This document shows, piece by piece, positions 12,601 to 23,700 of a stretch of DNA of 64,000 nucleotides. The stretch spans positions 79,709,262-79,773,261 of the forward strand of contig CM071936.1 in the NCBI GenBank assembly GCA_016081115.2. The letters run 5' to 3'. The notes beneath the pieces are model-generated. The model saw only the letters and a program-made list of their open reading frames with translations, made no database searches and was not told the origin of the DNA. Numbering within the stretch: position 1 is the stretch's first letter; every line of letters begins with the position of its first letter. The translations under genes and the position numbers were made by a program. This DNA is from Rehmannia glutinosa. Lineage: Eukaryota > Streptophyta > Magnoliopsida > Lamiales > Orobanchaceae.

Positions 12601-13865
12601 ATGACTACTCGCTTTCCCCACTTAAAACATAAATCTGTAGTATACACATTTTTTGTACAATAAGTAGAATTCAATTCATGCATTCTTTTGAAATTTGTTT
12701 TGTTTTGGGGATAAATACAAGGGATAATTACAAAAAAAAAAAAAAAAACTATGGCTCGGGCTAATTACAAAAAAAAAAAAAAAAAAAAAAAAAACCAAAG
12801 ATTTTTGGAATTTACAAAAATCCATTTAGGTTTGATCCGTCGTACATTTTTCCCCTTCATAAGGCAAAAACATTTCAAATGCTCCCGTTACGGTTATCAA
12901 AATATTACAGTCACCCCATTAAATTTAATACATAATCAAACCTTAACGGGTTTTTTGTAACTTTCAAAAAAAAACTCTTGTTTTTTTTTGAAAATAGCCC
13001 AAACCTTCAGGGGCTTTTTGTAATTATCCCTAAATACAATCATGAAATGGTAGTAACACGTCAAAAGCATTATGTTACATACAAAATGTTGGCAGTAACC
13101 ACTCCAGATAACATTTGTGGCTTCTTAACAATTTATTGACAAAGAAAGTATGATAGGAAACACAAATCATTAACAATCTTTGTAAACGGGCCTAGAACTA
13201 TCATCAGAAATTAGCAAAGATAACTAAAATTACTACCTTTTGATAAATAAAAAATGAGGCCTTTGCACAAGTAAGCAAGGGAAATAATGACGAGAATATC
13301 TTACCTCATGCTCAATGCTATCTCTCTCTTGTTCAGTGGTACGGTGTGGATCTACATAATCCTTCTTATGCTTCACGAGGAACTGCTCTAAAGCTCTAAT
13401 ACTTTCAAGCTGGCAGATAAACGTGACATAAATCGACTCAGATGAAAAGCAATATGTGTTGATAAAACATGTCACTTACACTGATTTTAAAAGTTCTTGC
13501 TATAAATATACCGTTGTTAATGCAGCTCTGGTGAAAGATGACCTTTCCCTACTTTTATGCATGATAAAAGATGCCATTATGGCCGCGGTTTTGGACTGCC
13601 AAAAAAAATTGCAACTCAGAAAATGAATAAACCATTATGTTCAGAAAATAGTATTATAAAATATAAAACAGAGTTACCTAGACAAAATATTTGCAATCAA
13701 TGTGTAAGGATTCAAATTGCTTCAGGAATCAAAAATTACGAACTACCCAGGGACTGAAATATAACAAAACAGAGATGGGAAAAGAACCTCATTATATCCC
13801 AAATTCAATGCTGCTCGACGCGCAGCATCCTTAAAATCCTCTGTTCTGTCTCTAACTTTTGCCAT
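9651..13865 (-). CDS. SYP81: Syntaxin-81-like Qa-SNARE, seven exons, intact
   Basis: Qa-SNARE of the ER membrane (yeast Ufe1/animal syntaxin-18 class), acting in Golgi-to-ER retrograde transport and ER fusion. Coding exons on the minus strand: 13788-13865, 13512-13595, 13305-13409, 11501-11644, 10545-10811, 10324-10455, 9651-9794. All junctions are GT-AG and phase 0, and the product is 317 aa (Arabidopsis SYP81 is about 310). Exon 1 begins MAKVRDRTEDFKDAARRAA; exon 3 carries HRTTEQERDSIEHE; exon 4 IKACKEQIDVLKNSI; exon 5 ILSEKLHSVTSQFDQLR; exon 6 the SNARE motif (ALNHLMSTHVLQQAQQIEF); exon 7 completes it and ends in a tail anchor (LLLFLFVLTFSIIFLDWYN) followed by TAA at 9651-9653. No lesion was seen. 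Introns 3, 4 and 6 each contain a MITE. This is the one clearly functional gene of the window. Confidence 0.95.
9887..10164. mobile_element. MITE copy b, in SYP81 intron 6
   Basis: Starts GGGATAATCACAAAAAC and ends GTAATTACC. The flanks TATTTAAAGTAA and TATTTTAAGTAA are near-identical direct repeats, although longer than 9 bp, so the exact end is uncertain. It is about 278 bp and non-coding. Confidence 0.75.
11127..11381. mobile_element. MITE copy c, in SYP81 intron 4
   Basis: Starts GGGATAATCACAAAAAC and ends GTAATTAACC, about 255 bp. Flanking 9-mers TTGTCTGAA (11118-11126) and CTGTCTTAA (11382-11390) match at seven of nine positions, an aged 9-bp duplication. Confidence 0.75.
12721..13030. 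mobile_element. MITE copy d, in SYP81 intron 3
   Basis: Starts GGGATAATTAC and ends with the exact inverse GTAATTATCCC, 310 bp. It is flanked by a perfect 9-bp duplication TAAATACAA at 12712-12720 and 13031-13039, so the boundaries are certain. It contains long A tracts and no ORF. Confidence 0.88.
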
Positions 13866-14479
13866 TCCTTCAAATCCAATTTACGGGGTAAAACAATCTT
13901 CTGCAAAAGAAAAATTAAAAACCCTTGAGTGACACTTCTTCATTTGCCTAAGGGAAAAGAAAAACAATTCTCCGAACCTCAAAAAGACGAATCACAAAAA
14001 CAACTGAGCAAAATCAAGAAAAATGGCACAACACAATCAACTCAAATATCAAACTAACAGACACGAAAACAGCCACCATTCCCATAATTTCATAACTAAT
14101 GAATCAAATATTTCAAACCTTTTGAAAATTTAGCAATTAAGTTGGTAATTTATTAAGAGAAGGAAATGAACAAAGGCTCAGTACTATTGAAAACAAACAT
14201 AAAAACAATTGGTATCAGAAACAAATTAAATAAACACATACTACACAGACACAACGAGGCAGCCAAATCTACCCTACTCTTCGAACAAATTAACAATTAT
14301 AAATCAACATAAACGGAAAATGCTTTCTTTGCTTAGATCCACAATACATAGGAGAATATTAACCAAATATATCATCATTACATAAGGATAATTCAATGGA
14401 TGGAGTGCTGATTGCGGAAAACAAAAGAGAAGCAAATCTGCTACGGTGAAAAGCAGTTATACATCTCAATTTGAGTGCA

Positions 14480-15310
14480 GTACAGACAGAACTGGCCGGT
14501 TCAACCGGGAACTGGTGATCGATCTGGTCCAAAACACCCTACCAAACCGGGTTTCCGGTTTAACCATGTCAAATCGGGAAGACCGGTCAAAAGCCGCTCG
14601 AAACCGAAAACCATCCGGTTAACGAATGTCCAGTTTGTCAAATGAAGAAAAGAGAGGGAAAAGAAAGTCGAGCCCTAACCCGAAAGAAAGTCCCTTCTGC
14701 TTTTCGTCATCCCCTTCCTCTTTTTTCCGTCCAAACAGATAAAATACTCCAATTAATCAGCTTTTATTTTTGGTTAAATTCTTCAATTCTTGGACAATGG
14801 GTTCAATTTCTTGATTTTTTTCTAACCTGATATGTACAAAAGTGTGTGAGTTGTGACTGTGTGCAAGTGTGCGGGGGTGGGTGCTTTTGTGCGAGTTGTG
14901 ATTGTGTGTGCTGGTGTGTGCGTAGAGCCCAAACAGTTCAGCCCGTTGAGGCCCGCTTCCAAACGGGCCTGCATAATCCTAACCCAACCCAACCCAATTA
15001 TTAGGCGGGGCGGGCTAGCCCGACGGGCTAAGCCCATTTTGACAGCTCTACATAAATCCGAATTATCTTCAAGTATAGATGATTATTATGAAAGAATGGT
15101 TCAAGAAAAATATGTTCTTGGTAATGAAGAGATCAAGTGGAATGAATATTGAATTTTGTTAAATGTACTTTTTGTTAGATATTCAATTATATATTATGTA
15201 ATTAATTATTGTTAAATTGGTCTGACCGGCAATTGAACCAGTCCGACCGGTTGATCCGCTAACCAGTAGTGAGGCCGGTTTGCTCACCGATCCCATTTTT
15301 AAAACATTGC
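14480..15310. repeat. Decayed non-autonomous element(s) in the SYP81 5'-UTR intron
   Basis: Two blocks rich in CCGGTT/AACCGG words (14488-14634 and 15216-15300) look like distant inverted arms. Between them are a GT-rich run (14850-14930) and a piece ending TTTTGACAGCTCTA near 15050, the terminus typical of hAT MITEs. I cannot define boundaries or duplications. Confidence 0.4.
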
Positions 15311-15403
15311 ATTCCAAATCCACACTATTTCACTAGCAGTGAGCAAATTCAGTCAAGATTCAGACTTTCGGCCTAAGCTGAACCCTACGGCCTGAACATA
15401 AAC

Positions 15404-15434
<31 letters not shown>

Positions 15435-15859
15435 AGAAGAAGAAAAAAAGAAACGAAAACTTAGGATGACCAGATTCCAGTTAGATTGAATTTCGTTTTT
15501 GATAAATAATTTTTCGCACTTTTTCGTTAATATCAATAATCTCTTCTTTCTAATCTCCATATAAATGCTGAAACTTAAAAATGAAAAACTCGAGCCATCC
15601 AAGAGCTAAATATGTTTAAATGAAAAAACTGAAACTGATTGGAATCAGAATCTACTCACAATCAAAAAGACATCCAAAATAAAATTCAACGAACCAAAAA
15701 AATAGAACACCAAAATGTTGAAAAAATGAAATGAATCCAGGCTGACTTTAATTAACAGAAGATTTCAATAATATACAATTAAATCTTTTGTAATCAATTT
15801 CAATAAGCTATTTGCCGCAGTTGTGTGCTTATGGGAGAGGAAAAGGAAGAATTTCTTAC
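15311..15859. other. Rest of the 5'-UTR intron
   Basis: Low-complexity intronic DNA with an oligo-A run of about 30 bases at 15402-15432. Nothing else is recognised. Confidence 0.4.
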
Positions 15860-15986
15860 CGAGAATTACAGAAGAAAATTGACGGGCTCCCGGGAAAAAG
15901 GATTCGGGGGCTGACGCGGAATTCAGAACGACGGCATAACTGGAGGAGATAGAAATCTTCGATTGAGGGCTTTGGAAGGAAGGGGC

Positions 15987-16171
15987 ATGGATCCTCTCTA
16001 TTTAGGGGGTGTAAATTTCTTGTGCATTTGGAGAGAGAAAAACACATGTGCATCTATACATACACCTATATATACATATACATATATATAAGTGTATGTA
16101 TAGATGTATACGCGTGTCTTTCTCTCCAAACGCACAAGAAAATTTACACATCCTAAATAGAGAGGATCCAT
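15987..16171. repeat. 185-bp near-perfect palindrome at the SYP81 promoter
   Basis: ATGGATCCTCTCTATTTAGG (15987-16006) is the exact inverse of 16152-16171, and the complementarity continues inward through TTGTGCATTTGGAGAGAG / CTCTCTCCAAACGCACAA and CATCTATACATACAC / GTGTATGTATAGATG to a TA-rich centre near 16075. It is probably a Stowaway/foldback-type MITE. It abuts the inferred first exon of SYP81 and holds the nearest TATATATA tract. Confidence 0.8.
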
Positions 16172-16406
16172 TTCCCAAAGGAAGAGCTTCTTTTTGCTTT
16201 ATTTTGTTTATTGACAAAATAATCCTTAAAATAAGTTTTTATATCCAAAAACTTAAAAATGAAGATTAATTTTTTTTAAGAAGAAAAATGAAGATTAATT
16301 AGATTTTCCCCATTTTCGTTTTTTAGAATCAAAATAACTTCGTTCATTCATGACAAACAATTTACTACCGATTATCGCATGTCCTACACGATCATATACT
16401 TATATA

Positions 16407-16650
16407 TAGAGATGTCAAAAATAGCCCTACTCGATAATAGAGTCGGGCAAGGATGTAATTTTGTAAGTCCGAAAAATTTTGGGTCTAGGCTGGCCCGATT
16501 GGCTCGAAGAAAATCAAGTATATTTTTAATACATAGTTGGATTGGACTCCCAAAAATAATGGCCCGAAGAAATTCTGGGTCGGGCCAACCGGCCCAATTT
16601 TTTCCTTGGCTTCGACGAGCCAAAGACTGTAGGACAATTTGATAGCTCTA
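16407..16650. mobile_element. hAT-type MITE with perfect 8-bp TSD
   Basis: The 244-bp element starts TAGAGATGTCAAA and ends TTTGATAGCTCTA. CTTATATA is duplicated exactly at 16399-16406 and 16651-16658. The 8-bp duplication and TAGAG...CTCTA ends are typical of hAT MITEs. The interior contains GGCCCGA and GGGCCAACCGGCCC words and no transposase. Confidence 0.87.
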
Positions 16651-17189
16651 CTTATATATATCTAAAACAAAACAATTATATCTAAATAGATCTGTAGAAT
16701 CAGAACATCGCAACGAATGCATTGGACAAAACACGTAAAAAAATTAATCTCACTTATATCATGTATCGTCGGGTAATTGTTTATCTGAATTTTCTGACTA
16801 AAAACCCATATGTTGGACAAACTATGGGAAAAAAGTCACGTATTGGGAATAAATAAAAGCCATCTATTTGGATAAATTTATTCATGAAGAGAGATTAAAA
16901 GCATTGAAAATTACTTCTCTCATCCTCATATCATCATCTTCCTTAGGAGGATGGAGGAAAAAAATATGTAGGAGCAGAAACGGCTAAAGTTTGAGAGAAG
17001 AAAAAATAGCTTTTTGTTCCCCCGTTAACTTCTGTAGTTCACCGTCAAAATTCGAACTTTTATAACAAAAAAACAATCTTGATTTCTTATCCCAAATAAA
17101 TTAATGAATTGAATTTCTTCAATATGAATCTACTTTAGATTTTTCAAGTCGATAAATTATATCGTGATTAATTTAAGTTTTGATATTGA
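16651..17189. other. Intergenic, nothing recognised
   Basis: AT-rich sequence without a credible coding region; it forms the left flank of the retrotransposon nest. Confidence 0.4.
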
Positions 17190-17607
17190 TGTTGCTATTT
17201 AGAGCAGATCACCCAAGTTAACTGAGTTGACCAAAATCTTCTTCCTGAGAGGAAGTCTTTGAACTAATCCTCTTCCCGAGGAGGAAGTCTTCTCGTCTTC
17301 TGCTCCTTGAACTTCTAACTCCTTCAGTTGAGAACTTGTCTGCACACACGCGCAAACGTTAGAAGGTCCTGAGGGTTGTCCCAGGGATGCCCCTCCGACG
17401 CTCAAGTCAGCACGGTGAACGAGAGAATAAACAATAATCGAATATTAAATTATAAATGCGTAGGATGATTATGAATTAATTATGAGTTAATTACTTATAG
17501 ATAATAGAAGGGATCTTTTTATACTTGTGAGATAGACTCTGTGGGCCGTGTAGGAGAATTTGGCCTATAGGCCAATCCGCGTAGGGAAAATGACCGCTTG
17601 GGTCCCA
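17190..17607 (-). repeat. Tat element, 3' LTR (partial)
   Basis: TGTTGCTATTTAGAGCAG at 17190 and the following about 415 bp align with 42868-43290 (for example AGAGCAGATCACCCAAGT and GGCCTATAGGCCA). Read on the minus strand it is the 3' LTR of the same Tat element. The alignment stops at GCTTGGGTC (about 17607), where Athila sequence begins. Confidence 0.8.
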
Positions 17608-18607
17608 TGCGCGGGCGCCGCAGCGCCCGGGGGCGGAAAATCCTATGTTCACCTACCCCCTTCTTGGACTTTTGTGTACTATAAATACCATCCTTGGGGA
17701 TTGAAATTAGGGGATCTTGGAACCCTTGGGAAGGCAATAAAAACAGCTACAAGACAAGGAAGAAGAATTTGAGCATTTTGAGAAGAATTTGGAGAAGAAG
17801 ATTGGAGGCTTCTATCATCTAGAAATAGAGAAGATCCCTCAACTCTTGTTATTATTTTGTTGCTTTCTTCATATCTTGTAAGATGTATTATTGTATTTTC
17901 ATGGATTCATTTTCTTTAATCATGAGCTCAACACTATAATTCTAGAGGATTGATGTAATCTATGTTTGAACTTATGTTTTGAGATTGTGGTTTGTCAATC
18001 TAGATCTATCAATTTATTTGTGCTATTTGGATCTATTGCTTCTAAATTACTTGATCAATAATTTAGATTGTTTGGTGTATTTGATTTGACACTTGAGAGA
18101 GGTAATTGAATACATGACCTTGGAATAGCATAACCTAGGATTTCATAGAATGAGAGATTTGTGAATCCTTTGAAGTCATTTATCAAGATTCATAGCTTTT
18201 ATTGAGATTTTGATTGGTGATTTTTATAGAGATATTGATTTCCCAATTGAATCTAAAATCATTGGCACTTGAGAAAGGGAATGATTATTGTAGAAATCTT
18301 GACTTATAAATTGATAATTGATGATTGATAAACCATATTGACAACATAAGGGATAACTAGATTTATCATACCTCTAGAATTCATTTAATCATTTGGATAA
18401 ACTCATTGATATTTACATAGTCTTAATTTATTTTTAGTATTTTTAGTATAATCAACTCCATCAAATATTGAATTTCTAAATAAAGTTAGACTACTATATT
18501 ATAGTACTTAGCGATAATTCGATAATTATTCCCTGTGGATTCGACAACCTTACTTCTCTATATTAAAACTTGACACCATAGACTTGCGGTTAGAAAAATT
18601 TCTAACA
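17608..18607 (+). repeat. Athila 5' LTR (truncated at its start)
   Basis: Matches 35.5-36.56 kb almost base for base, from the GGGCGCCGCAGCGCCC palindrome through TATAAATA (17680-17687) to the terminal CTAACA at 18607. About 430 bp of U3 present in the 3' LTR is missing; it is replaced by the junction with the Tat LTR. Confidence 0.88.
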
Positions 18608-18613
18608 AGTTTT

Positions 18614-18630
18614 TGGCGTCGTTGCCGGGG
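18614..18630 (+). other. Primer-binding site, tRNA-Asp
   Basis: TGGCGTCGTTGCCGGGG starts six bases after the LTR and is complementary to the 3' end of plant tRNA-Asp with one mismatch (T for C at the sixth base). This PBS is usual in Athila/Tat elements. Confidence 0.85.
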
Positions 18631-18736
18631 AATAATTCATCTTATTTGCGCTAATATTATTACTTAGTAGTTTTACTTTAATTTAGATTGGTTTCTTTTG
18701 TTACAATAGGGTCATTGTCATTTTTGTGTTTTCTTA

Positions 18737-20519
18737 TTGATGCGAAAAAATAAAAGTGCTAATTTAATCTTATTTGATCCAGAAATTGAAAGAACGCTTC
18801 GAAAGATTAGAGCCGCACGAAGAATCGAATTCACAAAAATGGCAGGAATCGGTGATGATGAAGACCGCATACCTATTGTTGCACCACCGGAAAGGGCCAT
18901 TCGGGACTATTTTCGACCAACCACAAATCAAAACTATTCGGGAATTGTTCGCCAACCTATCAATGCGAATAATTTTGAATTGAAGCCGGCCTTAATAAAC
19001 ATGGTGCAACAAAATCAGTTTGGGGGTAGTGTCGTAGACGACCCGAATGCTCATTTGGCTATTTTTCTTGAGATATGTGACACTATCAAAATGAATGGGG
19101 TTCCCGATGAAGCTATTCGGTTAAGGTTATTTCCGTTTTCACTTCATGATAAAGCTAGACAAAGGCTTCAAACCTTTCCACCGGAAGTATCACTAGTTGG
19201 AATGATCTCACCGAAAAATTCATGGCAAAATTCTTTCCACCTAGTAAGACACTTCAACTGAAAAGTGAGATTGCTCAATTTCATCAACTCGACTTTGAGC
19301 CACTCTACGAAGCTTGGGAGCGATTCAAAGAATTATTGAGGAGGTGTCCACAACACGGGTACGCAGATTGGCAAAAGGTTCAATATTTCTACAATGGTAT
19401 GAATGGGCATTCAAGAACTATTATAGATGTTTGCATGGGAGGTACATTGATGGCTAAAACTCCAAGTGAAGCCATGCTTTTACTCAAGAAATGGCTGCCA
19501 ATAGTTATCAATGGCCGTCTGGAAAGATCTACGCCAAGAAAAGTCGCGGTGTTCTTGAACTTGATACTATGTCCGCATTGGACTCTCAAATTTCCGCCTT
19601 GTCAAAGCAAATTGCTACACTAAGTCCAGGTGGAAAACAACAATCGGAGGCAGTCATGGAGATAAGTCAAGAAATTGTGAATCCCAATACGGAACAAGCA
19701 AATTATGTGAATAATCGGGGTTTCAACAATAGAGGGAATCAATTGCCAACACATTATCATCCGGGACTTCGCAATCATGAAAACTTCTCGTATAGCAATA
19801 CGAGAAATGTGTTGTAACCACCTCCGGGATATCAGAATCAAGCAAGTACGAGTACACACGTGGGAGAACAAAAGCCATCTTTGGAGGAATTACTTAGTTC
19901 ATTCCTTGTAGAATCAAGAGCAAGGATGAACAAGGCCGATTCTAACATAGAAAATCTGGGTTCAAGGGTTACAACAATTGAAAGTCATCTCAAATCTTTG
20001 GGGACACATGTGGGTCAATTGGTCACGGCTATTAATTCACAACAGAAAGTTGATACGTTTCCAAGTAACACCGAGGTGAACCCACGGGAACATTGCAAGG
20101 CCATTAAGTTGAGAAGTGGGACGGAGTATGATGAACCAAAGATGCCTGCTCATGCCACCAAAGAACCAGAAGCAAGCTCTGAAACACTCCAAAATGAAGA
20201 AGGCATTGATAAGCAATCAGAAAAGGCAAAAATTGAGGTAAAACCAATTTCCAATTCTGATAATGTGTTACCAAATGCTCTTCCTTTTCCACAGAGATTT
20301 CAGAAGAAAAAGTTGGACGCTCAATTTTCCAAGTTTTTGGAAATATTCAAGAAAATTCACATCAACATCCCTTTTGCCGATGCACTCGAGCAAATGCCAA
20401 ACTATGCAAAATTCATGAAGGATGTGATGTCGAGAAAGAGAAGGTTGGAAGCATATGAGACGGTCAATCTCACGGAAGAGTGTAGCGCCATTTTGCAAAG
20501 AAAGCTACCACAAAATTAA
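18737..20519 (+). pseudogene. Athila gag, frameshifted
   Basis: Capsid-type Gag of Ty3/Gypsy. The first segment (18737-about 19205) has FELKPALINMVQQNQFGG and LEICDTIKMNGV. The frame then shifts to 19222-19490 (FEPLYEAWERFKELLRRCP) and to 19491-19817, which ends in an in-frame TAA. A segment 19860-20519 carries the C-terminal part, with a coiled-coil-like stretch (RMNKADSNIENLGSRV). At least three frame breaks mean no full Gag can be made. Confidence 0.88.
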
Positions 20520-21110
20520 GAGATCCGGAGTTTCACTCTCCTTGCACTATTGGTGATTCTTATTTTAATAAAGCTCTTTGTGATTTAGGTGCTAGCATTA
20601 ATCTTATGCCGTTGTCTGTTTTCAGGAAACTTGGCCTTGGAGAAATAACGCCATCCACCATCACATTGCAATTAGCCGATAGATCACTCACCTACCCAAG
20701 AGGAGTGATTGAAGATGTGTTGATCAAGGTGGATAAATTCATATTTCCGGCAGACTTTGTGGTGTTGGATATGGAGGAAGATCATGAAATGCCATTGATT
20801 CTTGGGAGACCTTTTCTAGCAACGGGACGAGCTTTAATTGACGCTCAACGAGGAGAGTTAACATTACGGGTAAATGATGATGAGGTACTATTTAACATTT
20901 ATAAAGCAAATGAAATTTCAAGAGGAACCTCACACATGTCATTTTATTGATAAAATCGAACAATGTGATCAAACGGAAGTTATAAAACAAGATTTAAAAG
21001 ATCCGTTAGAACATTGTTTGATTAATTCAATAATGAAATGTGATGAGGAAGATAGTGATGATATTGATTTGCTTGAGTTTATTCTTTCCTTGAGGCTAAA
21101 GAAATTGTAA
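20520..21110 (+). pseudogene. Athila aspartic protease
   Basis: A frame shift from gag at 20519/20520 separates it. The catalytic triplet context DLGAS starts at 20582 (an Athila variant of DTGA), followed by a retropepsin-like fold with PLILGRPFLATGRALID and the TAA at 20948. The tail to 21110 is in another frame. It would cleave Gag-Pol. Confidence 0.82.
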
Positions 21111-21479
21111 AAGAAAAACAAAAGGAAGCATTAGAAAATGCCAATATTGAAAATATTCCGAAGGTACTTTAAAACTAAAGGAACTTCCTAACATCTTCAA
21201 TATGCATTTTTGGGAAAAGATAAAACTTACCCGGTAATTGTTTCTCGCTTCATTATCTTCATCCGAATCGGATAAGTTGTTCCGTGTGCTTCGTGAACAT
21301 AAGTCGGCCTTAGGTTGGTATATTTCGATTTGAAAGGTATAAGTCCTTCCATTGTAATGCACAAAATTTTAATGGAAGAATCTTATAAACCATCTATTGA
21401 ACACCAAAGACGACTTAATCCCGCAATGAAAGAAGTCGTGAGAAATGAGGTTTTAAAGTGGCTAAAGGCGGTATAATTT

Positions 21480-22730
21480 ATGCCATTTCTCGATAGTTCA
21501 TGGGTGAGTCCTCTGACAGTTGTCCCTAAAAAGGGAGGTATGACAGATTGTGAAAAATGATAACAATGAATTAATTTCTACACGAATCGTCACAGGGATG
21601 GCGAGTATGTATTGACTATAGAAAATTGAATAAAGCTACTCGTAAGGATCATTTTCCCCTCCCCTTTATTGATCAAATGTTAGACAGGTTGGCGGTTACG
21701 AATATTATTGTTTTCTTGATGGCTATTCAGGATACAATCAAATCGCCATTGCCCCGAAGATCAAGAAAAGACTACTTTTACATGTCCATATGGTACTTTT
21801 GCATTTCGCAGATGCCATTTGGATTATGTAATGCACCGCTACTTTTCGAGGTGTATGATGGCGATTTTTCATGGTATGGTTGAGGAAATCATGGAAATTT
21901 TTATGGACGATTTTTCTGCTTTTGGTACTTCTTTTGACCATTGTTTGCATAACTTATCTATGGTTTTGCAACGTTGTGAGGAAACTAATCTTGTACTTAA
22001 TTGGGAAAAATGTCACTTTATGGTCAAAGAAGGGATTGTACTTGGACATCGTATTTCTTGTACAGTTTAGAAGTTGATGGGCGAAGGTTGTAGCTATTGA
22101 AAAGCTACCCCCACCTTCAAATGTGAAAGGCATAAGAAGCTTTTTAGGGCATGCAGGATTTTATAGGAGATTCATAAAAGATTTTTCAAAAATTGTTAAA
22201 CCACTTTGTAATCTCCTTGAAAAAGATGCTATCTTTTGCTTTGATGAGTTGTGTTTGCGAGCATTTGAACAGATAAAAAAGGCACTCATTTCAACTCCGA
22301 TTATGATAGTGCGGATTGGACTCAACCATTTGAGCTCATGTGCGATGCAAGTGATTATGCAAAGCAATGCCGTTCTCGGTCAAAGGCAGACAGAATTTTT
22401 AAAGCTATTTACTACGCAAGTAGGACCATGGACAACGCCCAACAAAACTACACCACCACGAAAAAGAGATGTTGGCGGTAGTTTTTGCATTTGATAAATT
22501 CGAGCATACTTGGTGGGTACAAAGGTGATTGTTTACACGGATCATGCGGCAATCCGATATCTTTTCTCCAAAAAGGATGCAAAACCTCGATTAATTCGAT
22601 GGATTTTGCTCATGCAAGAATTTGATATTGAGATTCGAGATAAAAAGGAAGCGAGAATGGGGTTGCCGATCATCTATCCCGCCTTGAGCAACCTTACGAG
22701 ATGATTGAGAGTCCAATAAAAGAATCATTT
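21480..22730 (+). pseudogene. Athila reverse transcriptase and RNase H, multiply broken
   Basis: Fragments in changing frames: LNKATRKDHFPLPFIDQMLD (from about 21626), MPFGLCNAP (near 21810), the polymerase active site FMDD at about 21900-21911 in the 21819-22070 frame, then GIRSFLGHAGFYRRFIKDF (from 22126), and the RNase H segment VYTDHAAIRYLFSKKDAKP (from about 22530). Stops and shifts interrupt each step; 21111-21480 upstream is likewise degenerate pol. Confidence 0.87.
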
Positions 22731-22817
22731 CCTGATGAACAAATTATGCGTGCTTAGACATCATTACCTTGGTACGCAGATTTTGTTAATTACCTCGCGG
22801 AGGAGTTTTGCCACGAC

Positions 22818-23700
22818 TTGACTTCACACCAAAAGAAAAAATTCTTACATGATGTCAAGTCTTATTTGTGGGATGATCCGTTACTGTTCAAGAGATGCGC
22901 GGATCTATCATTCGCCGTTGTGTTCCTAAGGAAGAAATTGGAGAGATTCTTCAACATTGTCATTCATCATCTTATGGGGACATTTCGGACCAACCCGAAC
23001 CGCTGCAAAGGTACTACAATCTGGTTTTTATTGGCCAACATTATTCAAGGATTGTTATGCCTTTGTGAAAACTTGTGATCGATGCCAAAGGGTTGGTAAT
23101 ATTTCACGGCGTCATGAGCTTCCTTTGACAAACATAATGGAGGTGGAACTGTTTGATGTATGGGGTATTGACTTTATGGGACCATTTCCCGCGTCCTATG
23201 GAAATTTGTACATTTTGCTTGCCGTTGATTATGTCTCCAAGTGGGTTGAGGCGATTGCTACACCAACGAATGATGCTAAGGTAGTACTCAAATTCTTGCA
23301 CAAGCATATTTTTACTCGGTTCGGTACTCCTCGAGCTATTGTAAGTGATGAAGGTACGCATTTTTGTAATAAATTATTTAACAACCTTCTTGCTAAATTT
23401 GGTGTGCGTCATAAAATTGCGCTTGGTTACCATCCTCAATCTAATGGTCAAGCCGAAATTTCCAATCATGAAGTGAAACAAATTCTTGAAAAAACGGTGA
23501 GTTTTAATCGAAAGGATTGGGCACAAAAGCTCGATGATGCTTTGTGGGCTTATCGCACGGCTTATAAAACACCCATTGGTATGTCACCGTATCGATTGGT
23601 GTTTGGTAAAGCGTGTCATTTGCCGGTTGAACTTGAGCATCGAGCTTATTGGGCAATTAAGAAATTGAATTTTAACTTGAAAGAGGCCGGTGAAAACTGA
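22818..23700 (+). pseudogene. Athila integrase, catalytic core open
   Basis: The zinc-binding region is split by a frameshift near 22960; the CDRC half is in the main frame. The 247-codon frame 22957-23700 then holds an intact catalytic triad: Asp72 (GIDFMGPF), Asp131 (SDEGTHF), Glu167 (NGQAEIS), that is D-58-D-35-E spacing, plus the usual GYHPQSNGQ and ALWAYRTAYKTPIGMSPY. It is the best-preserved retroelement frame in the window. The upstream break means it has no Gag-Pol context. Confidence 0.9.

Larger units (their letters stand above)
13866..15980 (-). other. SYP81: SYP81 5'-UTR: non-coding first exon and about 2-kb intron
   Basis: Upstream of the ATG, an acceptor TTTTGCAG precedes 13900, leaving a 35-nt untranslated stretch (13866-13900) in the first coding exon. 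A donor of good consensus (CG|GTAAGAAATT) lies at 15860/15859 at the end of a GC-richer stretch 15860-15980, which I infer to be the non-coding first exon. The intron between contains repeat-derived sequence. Transcript data would be needed to confirm the start site. Confidence 0.55.

Noticed and set aside
15402..15432. Oligo-A run as a retroposon (SINE/LINE) tail
   Set aside because: No upstream SINE promoter boxes, no LINE coding sequence and no target duplication were seen.
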